From Certhia americana (Eukaryota > Chordata > Aves > Passeriformes > Certhiidae): DNA of 64,000 bases. The notes beneath the pieces are model-generated. The model was not told the DNA's origin and searched no databases. It worked only from the letters and a program-made list of their open reading frames with translations. The stretch is from contig CM031864.1 of NCBI GenBank assembly GCA_018697195.1, forward strand, positions 30,118,198-30,182,197. The letters are read 5' to 3'. Made by a program: the position numbers and the translations under genes. Below are positions 36,851 through 49,398 of this stretch, piece by piece (position 1 is the first letter of the stretch; each line of letters starts with the position of its first letter).

Positions 36851-39799
36851 TCAAAAGGGTGCTCAGATTTTCACATGGGAGCTCAGCTGCTCAAATGCCC
36901 TTCAGGGTTTTGATGTCTGCCCCAGTCATGAAGCCAGGAATTGCCTCTGGCAGCATTTTCTGAGGAAGAGCCCCCTGAGAAGATGTGTGGACACATCTGT
37001 GGATACTCAAGGCTTCCCTTCCCTGTCCATCTACAGAGCAGAAGCAGGCAGGGATTGAGTTCCACCGGCTGTTGATCTTCTAAGGACTGCCTCCAGTGCC
37101 CAATCCTTTTCCATCTTTCCTAACCAGGAGCTGATGTTGGCCAACCCTGTGATTTGTTCCTGCTGTTAATGGCTCTTGCAGCTCTCACCAGCAGCACATC
37201 CACCTGCCCTTCCCATCCCATCCCAGCTGGAAGGATACAGGTCCCATGAGAGCAGTCATGAACAACCAGTCCGTGTGGTTGAGAGAAAAGGGGGAGAGAG
37301 GTGCCATCGGGACTTCACACTGCTGGGAGACACTCAGAAATGAGCCAGGCAGGAGTCTATGCTAGCCCTGCTTGCAGCTACACAGGTTGTATCCTGGTCT
37401 GTGGTTTGGGGACTCCAGGGTGGGATCTGCTCTGATTTTTCTCCTGGCAGAGAACTCCGTGGTACTGTGAGTGGTGCTGTTAAATTCACCTTTATGAAGT
37501 GAATGGGAGGGTGTTAAAGCAGCCCATGAAGCCTGGTTCCACGGCCCATTTTGGGGGAAACCTGAGTTCTTTAGACACATCAGCAGATTGTAACAAACGG
37601 AGAAGGAGATTATTTTCAAATCTAGCCTGGATCCTTTCTCGGAGCATCCAACGTGAGATCCTGGGCTCGCCAAATCTGCTGGCCAAAGATGCTCCCTGGC
37701 TCCGTGTTCCCCCAGACCTTTCCCCATCCCCAGGCTGCCCCGTGCTCTGCTCTGCACCCCTCCTCCATGCCCTGCCATGGAACAAAGCCTATCCTAAGAA
37801 AGCCACGCCGCTTGCGAGCAGGTGAGCCGTGCTATGCGCGGCATCCCCGCGGCCGAGCCAAACCGGGAGATTCACCTGTGCGGCCCAGACAGTGAAGAAT
37901 TGTTTGGAGCAAAACACTGTGCAATCAAGTGGAGATAGCAGAGGCAATGGGGTCAGGCAGGCTGCCTGGGGCATCTTTCATCTCCAGCTTTGGGAGGTGG
38001 GGTGTAAAGCGCGTGCTGGCTGGGCCCAAGGCGGGCTCAAAGGCAGCCTTGTTCTGCCAGCTATCTGCCATCTCTCTGATGTCACACGTTTCATTTGGGC
38101 AGCTCACTTCAAAGGCCTCCTTCTCGCGCTCCCTCCCTCCCTTTCTCCCTTCTGGTTTGGGTTTTGCTGTTGGAGGGATAATAGCCCAGCTTCCCAAAAA
38201 CGCGTATTGCTAAACAATTAAAAAAAAAACCAAAAAAAAAAAAAAGTGAAAATCAAAGGTTCTTCAAGAGCAGCTGCTCAAGTTAACCCAGTTCAAGCAG
38301 GACACGGCTGGGACAGTCACCAGGAAACCAAGGTCTCTCATTCTCCTTCCCTGCAGCAAATCTAAACTTGTCCTGGCTCTCCAGCACCCCAAATCCTCCT
38401 CCACTGACTCTTTTATAACGAGGTTCCTCTTTATATCTGCATCCACCATCCATTTGGTGCAGGTCCCTTTGCATCCTGGCACGTGCAGCCCCTATCAGAG
38501 GTCCAGTTTTGGCTAGAGCTGCTAACAACCCCTGCTTGAAGCACATCAGGTAGCACCTCAGCACAGCTGTGGCCATCAGGACAGGCAGCATCCAGCTCCA
38601 CAGCCCTTGCTGGGTGCCTTGAGGCACGTCCTGCAGGCGGGAGGCCAAAATACCAGCCGGAATAGCAGCCACGATGTGTTGGCCATGCCAAGACAAGACA
38701 TCTTGCTCAGCTGCAGCCTCTTGTTGAACAACTGTCTCTCTGCCAAGCTACACAAACTTGTCCAACGCTGCACAAGAGAAAGATGGCATTTCAAAGGGCT
38801 AATAAGGCTCTGCATGCAAACTGGCTACTGGGAAAGTGTGCATCCCAGTAAGTGAAGCCTGAAGAGCAGAACACATCCAGATATCCAGTCAGCAGCTCCC
38901 TGGCCGAAATAAGCACTAGGTGACTTCTGGTTTTTGAGTTTAGAGAGTTTGGCAAGGGCAATTTCAAGCTTTTTTTTTTTTTTTTTTTTCCCCACAACCA
39001 GAAGCTATCCAGTATAGCCAATATCTTCCTGCGCACACCACTCTTCCAGAAGCTGGGGATTTAGTAGGTGAGGGGGAAAAAAGCTGTGGGAGGAAAGGAG
39101 TGGAGAGTGTGCTGGTACTCATCAGAGGCCCAAAGATCCTGGACAGAAGCTGTTTGAGCTGCACCACATCAGCACACCCACTGCCACGCACCATGGCAGC
39201 AGTCACTTCACCACATGGACATCTGGCAGCTGCTCCTTGGCTCACCTCTACACTGAGGCTGTCTCAGTTTTGGTGACAACAGTGGGAAAAGGTGCATCAG
39301 TGTTCAAATATAAAGATGAGAAATTCAGTAGAGGGAAGAAAAAGTCACGTCAACTGCAGACCCATTGGCCTTCAGACCTGTACAAGGGTGCCTTGTATGG
39401 CTACAGGCCGTAGCTTTTCTCGATGAGGCCAAGTCTTCCTGAAGGTTAGCTGGCAGCTTTGTCTCAGGGGTGCACTGATCCTTAGCTGCCAGACTGCAGC
39501 CCCTGAGGGTCTCCCAAATCTCCCTGACTTCTACTCACACCCTGCCCTGGACAGGCAGGAGTTGAGATGTGCCCCTCCTCTGCCTGGAGCCTGCTGGGGC
39601 CCCCTCCAGCCCCACCCTGAGCATCACCTCGCCCCACAAGGAGAGGGGATACAATCTGCATCCAGGAAGCCGTTCTGAGGCCTTGGGGAACGTCATGGCA
39701 GAAATCCCTCGAGGCCATTCCTTAATGCTGACAGCTGGGAGAGGGGCAGAAGTATCCTGAATGCCGGCAGTGTAAGCAGCAGCCTTTGCTCCCCAACCC
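36851..39799. other. Intergenic DNA, nothing recognised
   Basis: Ordinary sequence with A runs at 38,220-38,245 and a T run at about 38,970-38,989. No gene or transposon is supportable. Confidence 0.5.
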
Positions 39800-39950
39800 G
39801 AGCATCCACAGGAGGATTTAAAGGACTCACAGAACTTACTGGCAGGTATTAAAAGTTCACTGGGGCTGTAATAGCAATCTGTCAGCCTGCTGCTAATCCG
39901 TCTTGACAGAAACTTCATAAGAAGCTGAAGCGTGTTAAATAGTCCTGGAG
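39800..39950. promoter_or_regulatory. Candidate conserved noncoding element
   Basis: GGATTTAAAGG, GTATTAAAAG, GCTGTAATAGCAATCTGTCAG, GCTAATCCG and CTTGACAGAAAC lie close together with no simple repeat. TGACAG at about 39,903-39,908 is a MEIS-type half site. Role inferred. Confidence 0.25.
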
Positions 39951-42279
39951 TTTAAGCAGAGCAAACACAAGGAGGGTGGTTTAAACCAAAGGTTGTTTTC
40001 TCTGACCAAAAGCCCACGGACCAGCTCAGGATTAGACTCCTTAAACATCTTCTCTGGAGGACAAAAAGGAGAGGCATTTTTAGGAAGCACCCAGACTGCA
40101 GCAGCCTGAGCAGCTGAGGTGCTGTCCCACGGGCAGCTGGGGCAGGGGCACAATAGCGGCTCTGTGTGCCCAGGGGCCGGGGACAGCACACGGAGGGGTG
40201 CTCAGGGCCACCCTCTGATGCACCTGCACTCACCTCCGAGTCAGGAATGCGAATAATTCACATCTGCAAATCCTGGGAAAGCCATTAGTGCTGAAACTGG
40301 ATCCGCTCAGCCCACGAGGGAAGTTTGCCCTCGCATCGCTGCGGTTTTGGGGACGGCTGTGTCAGCTGGGTGTGACAGAGCCCCCAGTCTGGCCTGTGCC
40401 ATACAGCTGGCGTGTGGAGAGCTGTGTTTTGTGGCCTCCAATCCATGGATGTCAACAGACAGGACAACCAGGTGCAGCCTCTTGGAAAAGCAGCTCCTGG
40501 GATGTCCCCTGGGACAGGCAGCCTGCTGTGTCAGGAGTGTCACCCCAGTTAGCCACCAGTGCACACCACACCGAAAGCACAGCTCAGAATAATAGGATTG
40601 CACTGAAGGACGGCTTCCCATGGCTCTCCAGCAGGAAGGTGAGGCTTCAAGGTGCATTGCAGATTTCATTAGGGACCAGCAGCTGAGATGCTGCCTCCAG
40701 TGGGTTCCTGCATCAGCGGGACTGCAAATATTGCTGTGGGCAAGTTTGTGTGTGTTGGCTCTGCTCTTAATATTCCCTGCAGTAGGTTTGCTCTGGAGCA
40801 GATGGCAAAGTTGCATCACCATCGCTGTCTTTCACTGCTCTATTTCCCAGGGACATCCTAAGCTTTTTGCCTTTTAGCTGAGAGTCCTGCACCCTCACTG
40901 AAGCATCCCACACCCTACCAGGAACAGTTATTATTAGGGTGACTCAAGAGTTGCCCACAGGAAGAGCCTTGCATACTGTTAAACTCTCAGTGAGAGCCTC
41001 CAGAGGTTTTTTCAGCCTCACATTCACTATAGCTTGCTGCTGAAAGCGGGATGGAGAGCAAGACATTCAGCTAGAACGAAAACTAAAGGACTTTTAGCAC
41101 CCTGCCAAGACACAGGCACCTGGATCAGAGGCAAATAGATGCAATAAATAACAGCATACCCAGTATGGAGCCAGTAGAGAAGAGTGAGCAGTAGCAGTAA
41201 CACATCTCCTCCATGCTCCAGCACACCACATGTACTTGTGGGTCACAAATCAGCCAAGCAAAACTCCTGGGGTTCCTCCAGCAGAGAAACCTGTTGGCCA
41301 GAAGGACTCAGTAGCAGCCCAGCTACTGGGAAGCCTGGTCTGCCATGGCTTTGTGAATCCCTCTGGTGGGCAGCCACAGCCCCTTCTTCACACCTCACCT
41401 GCAGGTGTGACATCCTAGCAGTGCTTGCCAACACAATTCCGGCAGTCCTGCAAGGGATGTGCTCCCACTGAAAACTCCCCATGGAGCAGGAGGGAACTAG
41501 AGGACAGATTTATAAATCTCTTCAGCATCCCTTTACACAAGACCCAGAGAAACTTAACCCCAAAAATTATTTTGGTGAGGAGCTGACAGTTGCATAAGCC
41601 TTGCCTGAGCAGAAAAACAAGGTAGAAACATTTGCTGGGAAAGAAAAGAGAAACACCACTTGCCTTGCTGGGAATGCAAAGGGGGACCTGCAAACAGTAG
41701 CTAAAAGGGGAATCTACATACTTGGGTGAAAGTTTGATTGAACTCAAACAGATGTCAGCAGGGAGATGCAGACCAGGTAATGCCTGAGTGCTCACTGATT
41801 CTTACTAAGGAAGCACCTTGAAACAATCCCAAAGGAATCCACAAGTTTGTGTCCCCCCCCCCCCCCCCCCCGCCCCAAGCCCTGCTTCCCCTCAGCACGT
41901 TGTCATTGCCTTCCCCAGGAGCAGAGCTGCTCCCAAGAAACCAGATCCCCCCAGGCACAAAGCACCTACTGTGCTGGCCCCGATGCTATCGGGAGGGGCT
42001 GGCTGGGTGCACACGGTCAGGCAGCACCTAAGCTCGGGTGGCCCAGGGGTTTGGGATGAAACAAGACTCCTCCTCCTCCTCCCCCGGCAAGCCACAGCTC
42101 TGAGGCCATCGTAGGGAGGACTGAAAATGCAGCATCTCCTTTGCTTATTCGTATTTCACGGGGAAGCTCCGGCCCTGGCTGACACAACTCTCCACCAGGC
42201 GCTTCTGTCAATCCCTTCATGAAAGCCAGCACTGCCACAAACATTTGTGAGCTCCTCACAAGCTCCTGGCTGGAGGTGA
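39951..42279. other. Intergenic DNA with a 19-C run
   Basis: No gene is recognised. A run of 19 C lies at 41,853-41,871. The rest is ordinary single-copy-looking sequence. Confidence 0.5.
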
Positions 42280-42490
42280 GCTGGTCATATCAACAGCAGA
42301 TTTTTATTTCGAGGGAAGGAAAAAGTAAGCAAGTCAAGGAAACAGCTGTTGAACTGCAGGAATAATCAATTAGGAGGCAATTTCATCATTTTGAATAAGC
42401 TTGCTCGTAATTAAAAGCCTTCTGAAGGAAGTGATTATGCTCTAATTGATGGGAACTAAAAAAGCCTGGGAAAGAGGCAGAGCAATGGTT
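42280..42490. promoter_or_regulatory. Candidate conserved noncoding element
   Basis: This repeat-free AT-rich block holds GGAATAATCAATTAGG (42,359-42,374), CTCGTAATTAAAAGCC (about 42,404), GTGATTATGC and CTCTAATTGATGGG (42,441-42,454). It is one of the densest homeodomain-site clusters in the window. Possible LMX1A or PBX1 enhancer; conservation not shown. Confidence 0.35.
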
Positions 42491-44079
42491 TGTACAACCA
42501 TTTCTGGAGCACGGAATGGGCTCCAGGTCCCACCACTGCTACCCAGCACATTGCAATGCTTTTGAGGATGGCACCTGCCTTTGGGCTCCTTCATGGCTCT
42601 AGCTCCTTGCCAAAGCCTCACTGATGTTTTTCTCTGGATTCATTGCCCTTTCCCCATCTCACACTCCCAGGTAGCCCAGCCTGACACGGGAAAGCCACTG
42701 GTGGAACACCAGCCACGCTGCTCTCCTTCCCTGCCACTGTTTTCAGATGGCTGGCCAGGCTCAGCCAGCTGGTGCTGAGAATTGGCCCCATTTCTCACAG
42801 CTTAAATCTGAGGAATCCAAACAGGCTTTCAGCTGGTTCACTGTGCCTCTGCTTAGGCCTCCTAGTCAGCCATGGTGGGATTGCTCCTTTTGTCTAACAG
42901 GGAAGTGACCACCTCATCCTCCCCCAGCCACCCTGCTCCCAGCTAACATCCCCCTTTTTATCTCTACCACATTTGTCACTGCCCTGAAACCACCGTGTGC
43001 TGCCCGAGCTTCCCATCCTGTCTCCAGCTCTGACAGCCATGCCTTTGTTGAAAAAGCAGTTTTGGCCCCATGGGATTAGGCTTCATGTGCCCCAGGTCTT
43101 CTGCTGGGATGTCACCGCTCCTTCCTCACCCCTCCGCCTACTCCAGGAGGAGACAGAGCAGCCAACAGTCAGTTATAGCTTCTGGCAGGCTCCAGCTAAT
43201 CCTTTTGGAAGAGTTTCACCAGCCTCCTCTCCCCAATCTCCTCAGGGGCTCTCTAGTTACTTCCCAAATACCTCCACGCACTCGGCTGCGGAGCCAAACC
43301 CTCCAAGCCTGGGACACCAGTGTGAGGTTGTCAGGACAACATAAGCAGCCACCCAAGGCACAGGTGTTACGCTGCATCTCCAGTTCCATGATCTCATGCT
43401 GCATTTTCCAGGCAGTCTCTGCTTCTTTGAGCTGAGTTGCTCACTGTTTCCCCTCTCCTCCTCACTCTCTCATGCACAGCCTCGGGGCTCTCCGTGCCTG
43501 CACATTATTTCGAGCTTGTGTTCAGCACAGACTTGTTTCCTCGCAGATGCTCTTGGGAATGTGCAGAAAAAGCCTAAGGCTTCGCGGATACCTCCCTGCA
43601 CAGCCCCTCCTCTCCCAAGCAGATACTATTGCATCTGTACTGCAAGGAACCAGTGAGCCAGAGCTGCTGGGGGCCAGCCAGTTTCAGAGCCCTGAGATGC
43701 CAAAGCTCAGCTCTCCAGAGCACCGGCCTTGTCTGGGCTCTCTAAGAGTCCTAAATAAGATTGGTTAGGAGCAGCTGGTTGGGGTTCTTCGCCTCACTCG
43801 AGGCCATCAAATCAATAGGGCTGTAGGGCAGTGCCTGCTGGGGTTCACCACCAGCTCCCCATCCCTTTGCCACAGGGATTTGCCTGCTGCCACGGGGATT
43901 CACCCTGCCCCGGGACCGTGATCCAACCCACCAGGCATCCCTCTGAATGAGCCCCCTGTTCTCGGGGTCAGCAGAGGAGAAACCTGATCTCCCCTCTGAA
44001 GCAGCAGCTCCGAGGGCCCGGGGCAGAGGGAATCTGCTGCTCCTCACCGAAAGTGCTGCCGGTATTTGATCACTCCCAG
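42491..44079. other. Intergenic DNA, nothing recognised
   Basis: Ordinary sequence with no supportable gene, RNA or transposon. Confidence 0.5.
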
Positions 44080-44420
44080 TGTTTTGACATGGCTTGCAGT
44101 TGGATACGCTCGTCCTCAGCCTGTGAACTTAGACCTGTCAATCAGGCAAGCACATGTCAGCCTCCTCATCAGTGTCTAGGAGGTCTACAGCTGACAAGAT
44201 AACCTTTTCATGACCAACACAGTTGCCACTTAGAGGAATGGAGACAAGAATTTGGTCTGATCTCCAACAAGATAAGAAGCTGTTATTCGCCTCTTTACTC
44301 CTGAGGAGCTCCTAAGCCTTTCCTTGCCTTTCCATTGCAAGCCTTCACCATTTTATAAGGAGCTTTTTTGTTCATTTTTCAAATAAATTTTCCATGCAGA
44401 TGACCAGCAGAGGAAGAAAA
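44080..44420. promoter_or_regulatory. Candidate regulatory block with a perfect PBX-PREP/MEIS composite motif
   Basis: CTGTCAATCA at 44,135-44,144 is the exact reverse complement of TGATTGACAG, the well-known PBX-PREP/MEIS composite site. Nearby are another TGTCA (about 44,155), two AGATAA GATA-type sites (about 44,198 and 44,270) and an AT-rich right part. The block is free of simple repeats. Motif identity is seen; binding is inferred. Confidence 0.4.
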
Positions 44421-45229
44421 GACTTAGCAAATGCAAGTAACAGTTTTGGACAGCTGGTGTTACCTGGGATCTTGCTCACAGACCTACCATAAAGCCAAGG
44501 CACTGGTCCTCAGTGGTTTGAGCCCTATCATGTGTCACAAGACAAGCATTTTCTAATAGTGGGTGACATTTCGTGCCCAGAAGAGTGTCAATGTAGACAT
44601 CAAACATCTGGCAAATTATTTCACTCTGGCAAATTATTTCACTCTAGAAAGGTGACAGGAACCACCAAAAGCTTTGGCATTTTCTTCCCCCCAAAACCCG
44701 AAGAAACAAAAAAAAATAAACCCAGAATTTGTCATCTCTCGTGTACAGTTCCAGGAAAGGACCCTTTCTATGTGGTCCTTGGGATTTGGGGCCCTTTGCA
44801 CCTTCTGTGTGCAGAGAAATGAGCCATGGGTGTGGGCACATGAGAAAACTTGCCCCTAGGACATGCCCACATCACACCAGAAAGCAGTCCCCAAACACCC
44901 AGGGCAGCAAGAGGCTGCGGAGGTGGCCGTGGCCTGGGCATCCCACACGGGTGTGTTCCCACTGCCCCAGGATGTCTGCTGGGTTTGGGGGCTCCTCCCA
45001 TCCACACCCAACCTGCTGGAGCCAGCACAGCTCTGCTGACTGCAGTTACGTGCTGAGCCAGGTCATGACAGCAAGGCAAGGCTCCAGCCCTTCACCTGGA
45101 GGTGTTTTTCCTGGATAGCAAGGTCACATCCTTCCAGGAAGGTCGCTTGCTCTGGCTCCTGTGTCTGTGCACTGCAAGTCTCCAACCAATAATCTAAAAA
45201 CACCTCCAAGACTCAAATTCCCAGCTGCA
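44421..45229. other. Intergenic DNA with an 18-bp tandem duplication
   Basis: CTGGCAAATTATTTCACT is repeated twice without a gap at 44,608-44,625 and 44,626-44,643. The remainder shows no gene or transposon. Confidence 0.6.
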
Positions 45230-45420
45230 AACCCAGCCAGCACTGGCCAATGGCATTTTGATTTTCACTCTGGGCTGCATCTGCCACAAGCTCCTGAGCC
45301 GTCCATTCACAAAGAGCAAGTTAATTAACATAATATCACTCAGAGCTGGCTGCCTATCGGTATCATCTAATCAGTGTCCTCAACTGACAAGTAATCTCTG
45401 ACTTGATCTCTCCTTGGCCA
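45230..45420. promoter_or_regulatory. Candidate conserved noncoding element
   Basis: CAATGGCATTTTGATTTTCAC, AAGTTAATTAACATAATATC (45,319-45,338), GTATCATCTAATCAG and GACAAGTAATCTC occur in a repeat-free block. The TTAATTAA palindrome is a typical homeodomain dimer site. Role inferred. Confidence 0.35.
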
Positions 45421-47151
45421 CCGAGCAGTGCCTGAACAGAAGCAGCTTTGTTTGGAGTCACTGGAGACACAAAGGTCAGCTCCCAACCCGTTCCTGGCAT
45501 TGCCCTTGCCTTGGAGAGCAAGGGAGAACTTGTTTTTGTGTCAGACCTTGCTCTTTTCTTCCTGCCTTTGACAAGAAGGTATCATCTGTCCTAGGGAGCC
45601 GCTCCCCAGCTGAGGGTGGGCTCAGACATGGAGCACAGTATGGCAAAGCAGCCCCACAAAAGGACATCCCAGGGGGAAAAACCAAGGGACACCTAACGAC
45701 CCACCCAGCCTGACAGCAGTCACCTGCCATGCAGCCACTCCATCACCTGCAGAAGATAAGGCCCAGCCAGTTTTGCTTTGGCAGGATCCATCCACACCCT
45801 GAAATAAGGAACAGGAGGATATGAAATCCAGATGACAGGAGGACCCACATCTGCTACTCCATGGCAAGATTGCAAACTGGGCTCATGTTCGGCCTGTGCC
45901 GAGCACAGGGCCAACTGGCAGAAGAACAGGTTTAAAACCATGAATTCTCCTGGTTTTGCTAGACAAAAATCTGCCCTCATCCATAATTCTGATCCTTTCC
46001 CAAAATTACATACTCTATATAATAATTTTACACATATACCCACATTTGTGTCAAGAGACTGTTATTATAGGGTGTCATTACATTTTTGCAAGATTTCAGA
46101 AATAGGCAACCAGTCTGTATGACATGGGGGTTTTTATTTGGGGTAGCAATTTAGCAAGTGTAAATTGGCAGTTGGGCTGATGGAAAACCAGACTGATGCA
46201 CCTGAGCATTTTTCAAATGTAGCTGTAGGTGGGGAAGACAAACCTTTTATCTTTAAAACATTAATAATAAACCCCCACAAATTTAAATTTAAACATGGTG
46301 CCTTAAGAAGTATCCAAGAGAGAGGAAATTTTGAGGCAGTTTTAATAACCATTAAGGGAAACCTATTTTTACATTGCAAGCCTGGGGGGTGTTAACCCAG
46401 CCATTGCCTAGAGCTGATCCTACAAATCATGCTGGTTTTGTGAGCAGCTCCTCCACACCACCTACAATCCACCTCCACCAGATCTGCCTTCTTCTCCACA
46501 TAGCACCAGCCAAGTATTTCTGCACCATCACTAAACCTGGTGTCTGAGAAACCTCAAGCCATAATTTCCCTAACCTGTTCACCACAAGACAAGTCCAACC
46601 TTTTCCCCTGCTGCTGTCTTGAAACAGAGCAAAACCCCTAACTGACCCAGGCAATCCAGGCTGCTTTTGGGCTGCTTTTGATTTTGCAACTTAGAAAATA
46701 AAAATGACAAGTTTTCTTCTTACAGCCATTTTAGCTTTTTTTTTCTTCTGCAGGTTGGATTTAGAAAACATTTTCTCTCGCAAGAGCTGCGGAGCAGGGG
46801 CTGATGACAGGCAGGAAGGAGGACACCTTGTTTTGAACAACTGAGAAAATGAGCTGTGGATCCCCATTTGCTGGCATATTTGCAGAACCTCTCTGTGTTT
46901 GGGAGCTGTGGTAACAGCAATTCCTTTTGGGGAACACCCACCCATACCATTAAGGCAGTCCTAACACAGAGTTGCTCATGGTCCTGACATGGAGGGCTGG
47001 GGTTCATGAAGTATTTATCCAGATGAGAGCTTGGTGAAGACTGCCAAGTCTTGGTGAAGACACCTTGGGTGGGAGCTGTCTCACCTTCTAGACCCACCAA
47101 TCTCTCTCTGTTGGCCACAGAGTTCACTCCAAGGGCCACTTTAGTCCCAGA
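45421..47151. other. Intergenic DNA with an AT-rich island
   Basis: The part 45,940-46,400 is distinctly AT-rich relative to its flanks and lacks simple repeats. On the minus strand it holds AATAAA (plus-strand TTTATT at 46,133-46,138), which could be a far distal end for LMX1A. The rest shows nothing recognised. Confidence 0.4.
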
Positions 47152-47342
47152 ATATGATGAAACCTGGCACAGGTTGCCAAGAGGCTGTGGATGCCCCATC
47201 AGTGTTCAAGGCCAGGTTGGATGGGGCTTGGAACAACCTGGTCTAGTGGGAGGTGTCCCTGCCCATGGCAGGGGCCTGGAACTGGATGAGCTTTAAAGTC
47301 CCTTCCAACTCACACCATGATGGGGCCTGTGATTCTGTGAGT
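47152..47342 (+). mobile_element. CR1-type LINE, 3' end fragment
   Basis: Shared blocks with the copy at 19,057-19,321 include GGCACAGGTTGCC, GTTCAAGGCCAGGTTGGATG, CAACCTGGTCTAGTGG, GGTGTCCCTGCCCATGGCAG, TTTAAAGTCCCTTCCAA and a diverged GTGATTCTGTGAG end. It is a 5'-truncated inactive copy of the same or a closely related CR1 subfamily, lying just outside the presumed LMX1A 3' end. Confidence 0.9.
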
Positions 47343-47539
47343 ATTCGATAGCAAAAACCCACTAAGCAAATGGGCTAAGCAAAAAACTTCTCACTACACC
47401 CTACCCCAGACCTTGCTGCATTTGGAGATGACTCAACTCTTCCCCTCTCCCAGTCAAGAGGACACAGCCACACAAGAAAACACCAGGCACTCCATTTTTT
47501 TTTTTTTTGTTGTTTTTTTGTTGTTTCATTTCTTTAACA

Positions 47540-49148
47540 GAGATTTTTTTTTCTTCTTTTCGTCTTTTTAATTTCATCTCGGTGCGTGATTTCTGACAGT
47601 GCTGTCAGTATCTCCCGCCGGGTCAGCCATCTCCAGACCCTGCTACATTCAGTGTCAGACCGGACGGCGGCGACGAGCCAGTGTTTTGAGCCTCACAGTC
47701 ACTTGCACGTCTTTACGGGTTTGTCGCTTACATCATTTGTGAACAGCAGCACAAAAGGACACAACGCATGAAAACGAGAGTGGGGATGAGGTGAGGGCCA
47801 GCTGAAGGCTCAGCCCCAAGGAGAACATTCCCCCAGGTTCCCACAGGGCTGGCAGGGATGAAGCCGAGCGCAGGGCAGGAAAGGCAGGGCTGTCCCTCCT
47901 TTCTGCTTCCCCTGAGGGATGGGGACTTGGGCTGCAGCCTTTCCCAGTGCCAGGACAGCAGCTCACAATGCCTAGCACCCAGATCTGAGGATATGGGATG
48001 GGGTGGCTGGTGGAAGCAGGCTGGGCCCTGCTGGGGAAGGCAAAGGTGATGTGGAGAAGCATGGCTGAGCCCTGATGGGCTAGGATGTCCACCAGCTCCA
48101 GCATGTCCACCCAGCACTGACCTCCTGGACACATCCAGCAGCGGGGACAGGACCTGGCCACCACGCTGCCCCCCATCAACCTGCTGGCAAAAAGCAGGTT
48201 TCGGGACCCAGCTCTGCTTTGTGTTTCAACTGCACCTCGAAACCAGTGGGGCAACCTGAGAACACCAAAAATAACCAACCCCGAAACCCAAAACTGTCAC
48301 CTGAAATAAACTGATGTTCCTTCCCTGCCACTGGGCGTTTGCAACCTAAACATAACATTTATAAAAAGTAAAATTATTTCCTCTTATAACTTAAGTGCAT
48401 TGAGTATTTCCTTAAATATGGTTCACACTGAAAATAAAGTTACTTTTGCTGTACAGTAAATTTCTGATAGACTTAGAAATAAACTTTTTTGTTGATACAA
48501 TCTGGCAGGTGTGGCCGTGCAGTGCAACACTCCCAGCCACACGGCTCTGCACGCACACACGTGCGTGCCCACACACACACACATCCACACACACAGCCCT
48601 GTCCTCGGGGACAGGGACAATGTTAGGGGTTTCTAGCTTTCTATATTCGCATGGGAACATCTATCTTAAAAGTCCCTACGTTTAAGCAGCGGGCACTCAA
48701 ACTGGTTGAGGGAACAGGGGGGGGGGGGGGGAAACAAACCCTGCAGCGACATTTTCCCCCTCGTGTTTCCCCAGAGCGTTGTCAGCTTTTCAAATTTCAG
48801 AGCCCAGCTGATGCTGCAGGCTTTCCCCATGAAGATTGGCAGTCTGCTCTTTCTAAAGGTGGGATACAGCGCTGGGATGCTCCTAACAGGAGAATCCCCC
48901 TCCCCCTGCCAAAAGGAGAAATCTGCGTCCCACTTTGAAATTTGAAAATCCACCAGCCAGCTGCAAAAACCACTCCTGTCCCTAATCCTAGGCTCCTAAG
49001 AGAAACATGAAACTATGCAACCCATAACTTAACTCGCTCCTCGGGAATCCCAAGCTACAACATTATTTGACGGCATCCCAGCAGTGTTGCTCCCCTCCCT
49101 CCCAACCCCGGGAGCTCTGCAGCCCCTCCTGGGGGGACCAGGCTGCGC
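47540..49148 (-). other. LMX1A: LMX1A 3' untranslated region (approximate)
   Basis: From the stop codon the minus strand runs leftwards to an ATTAAA signal (plus-strand TTTAAT at 47,567-47,572), followed by a long A-rich tract on that strand. The region includes CA/TG repeats (48,548-48,595), a 15-G plus-strand run (48,717-48,731), an AT-rich central part (48,350-48,500) and a CpG-containing end (47,580-47,770). The length of about 1.6 kb fits the usual gene. The end is inferred; a later site near 46,133 is possible. Confidence 0.5.
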
Positions 49149-49309
49149 TCAGGAGGTGAAGTAGGAGTTCTGCATGGAGTACAGGTGGTCGATGGGATTC
49201 CCAACTCGTGCCTGGAGTGGCCCTGCGTCTGCCGTGCCGAGGAAGCATTCCCCCAGGTTGCTCAGTGAGGTATCGTCACTGTCCAGGTCGTGGAAGAGGG
49301 GCTCAGCAC
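49149..49309 (-). CDS. LMX1A: LMX1A terminal coding exon with stop
   Basis: Read on the minus strand, the exon starts after CTTCCCAAG, completes a split Gly codon, and encodes [19 protein letters not shown], then a short variable part, then [18 protein letters not shown] and TGA (49,149-49,151). This is the highly characteristic C-terminus of LMX1A. The length of 161 bp fits the phase of the previous exon. Confidence 0.97.
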
Positions 49310-49398
49310 CTTGGGAAGCAAGGAATGGACAATAAGGGTTCAGAGCCTGCTTCCTCCTTGAGCACCTTGACAGTGCCTGGCACCCCCAGCTTTTGTAG

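Noticed and set aside
42203..42212. CTGTCAATCC as a PBX-MEIS composite site
   Set aside because: It has one mismatch in the PBX half and no supportive context, unlike the exact site at 44,135.
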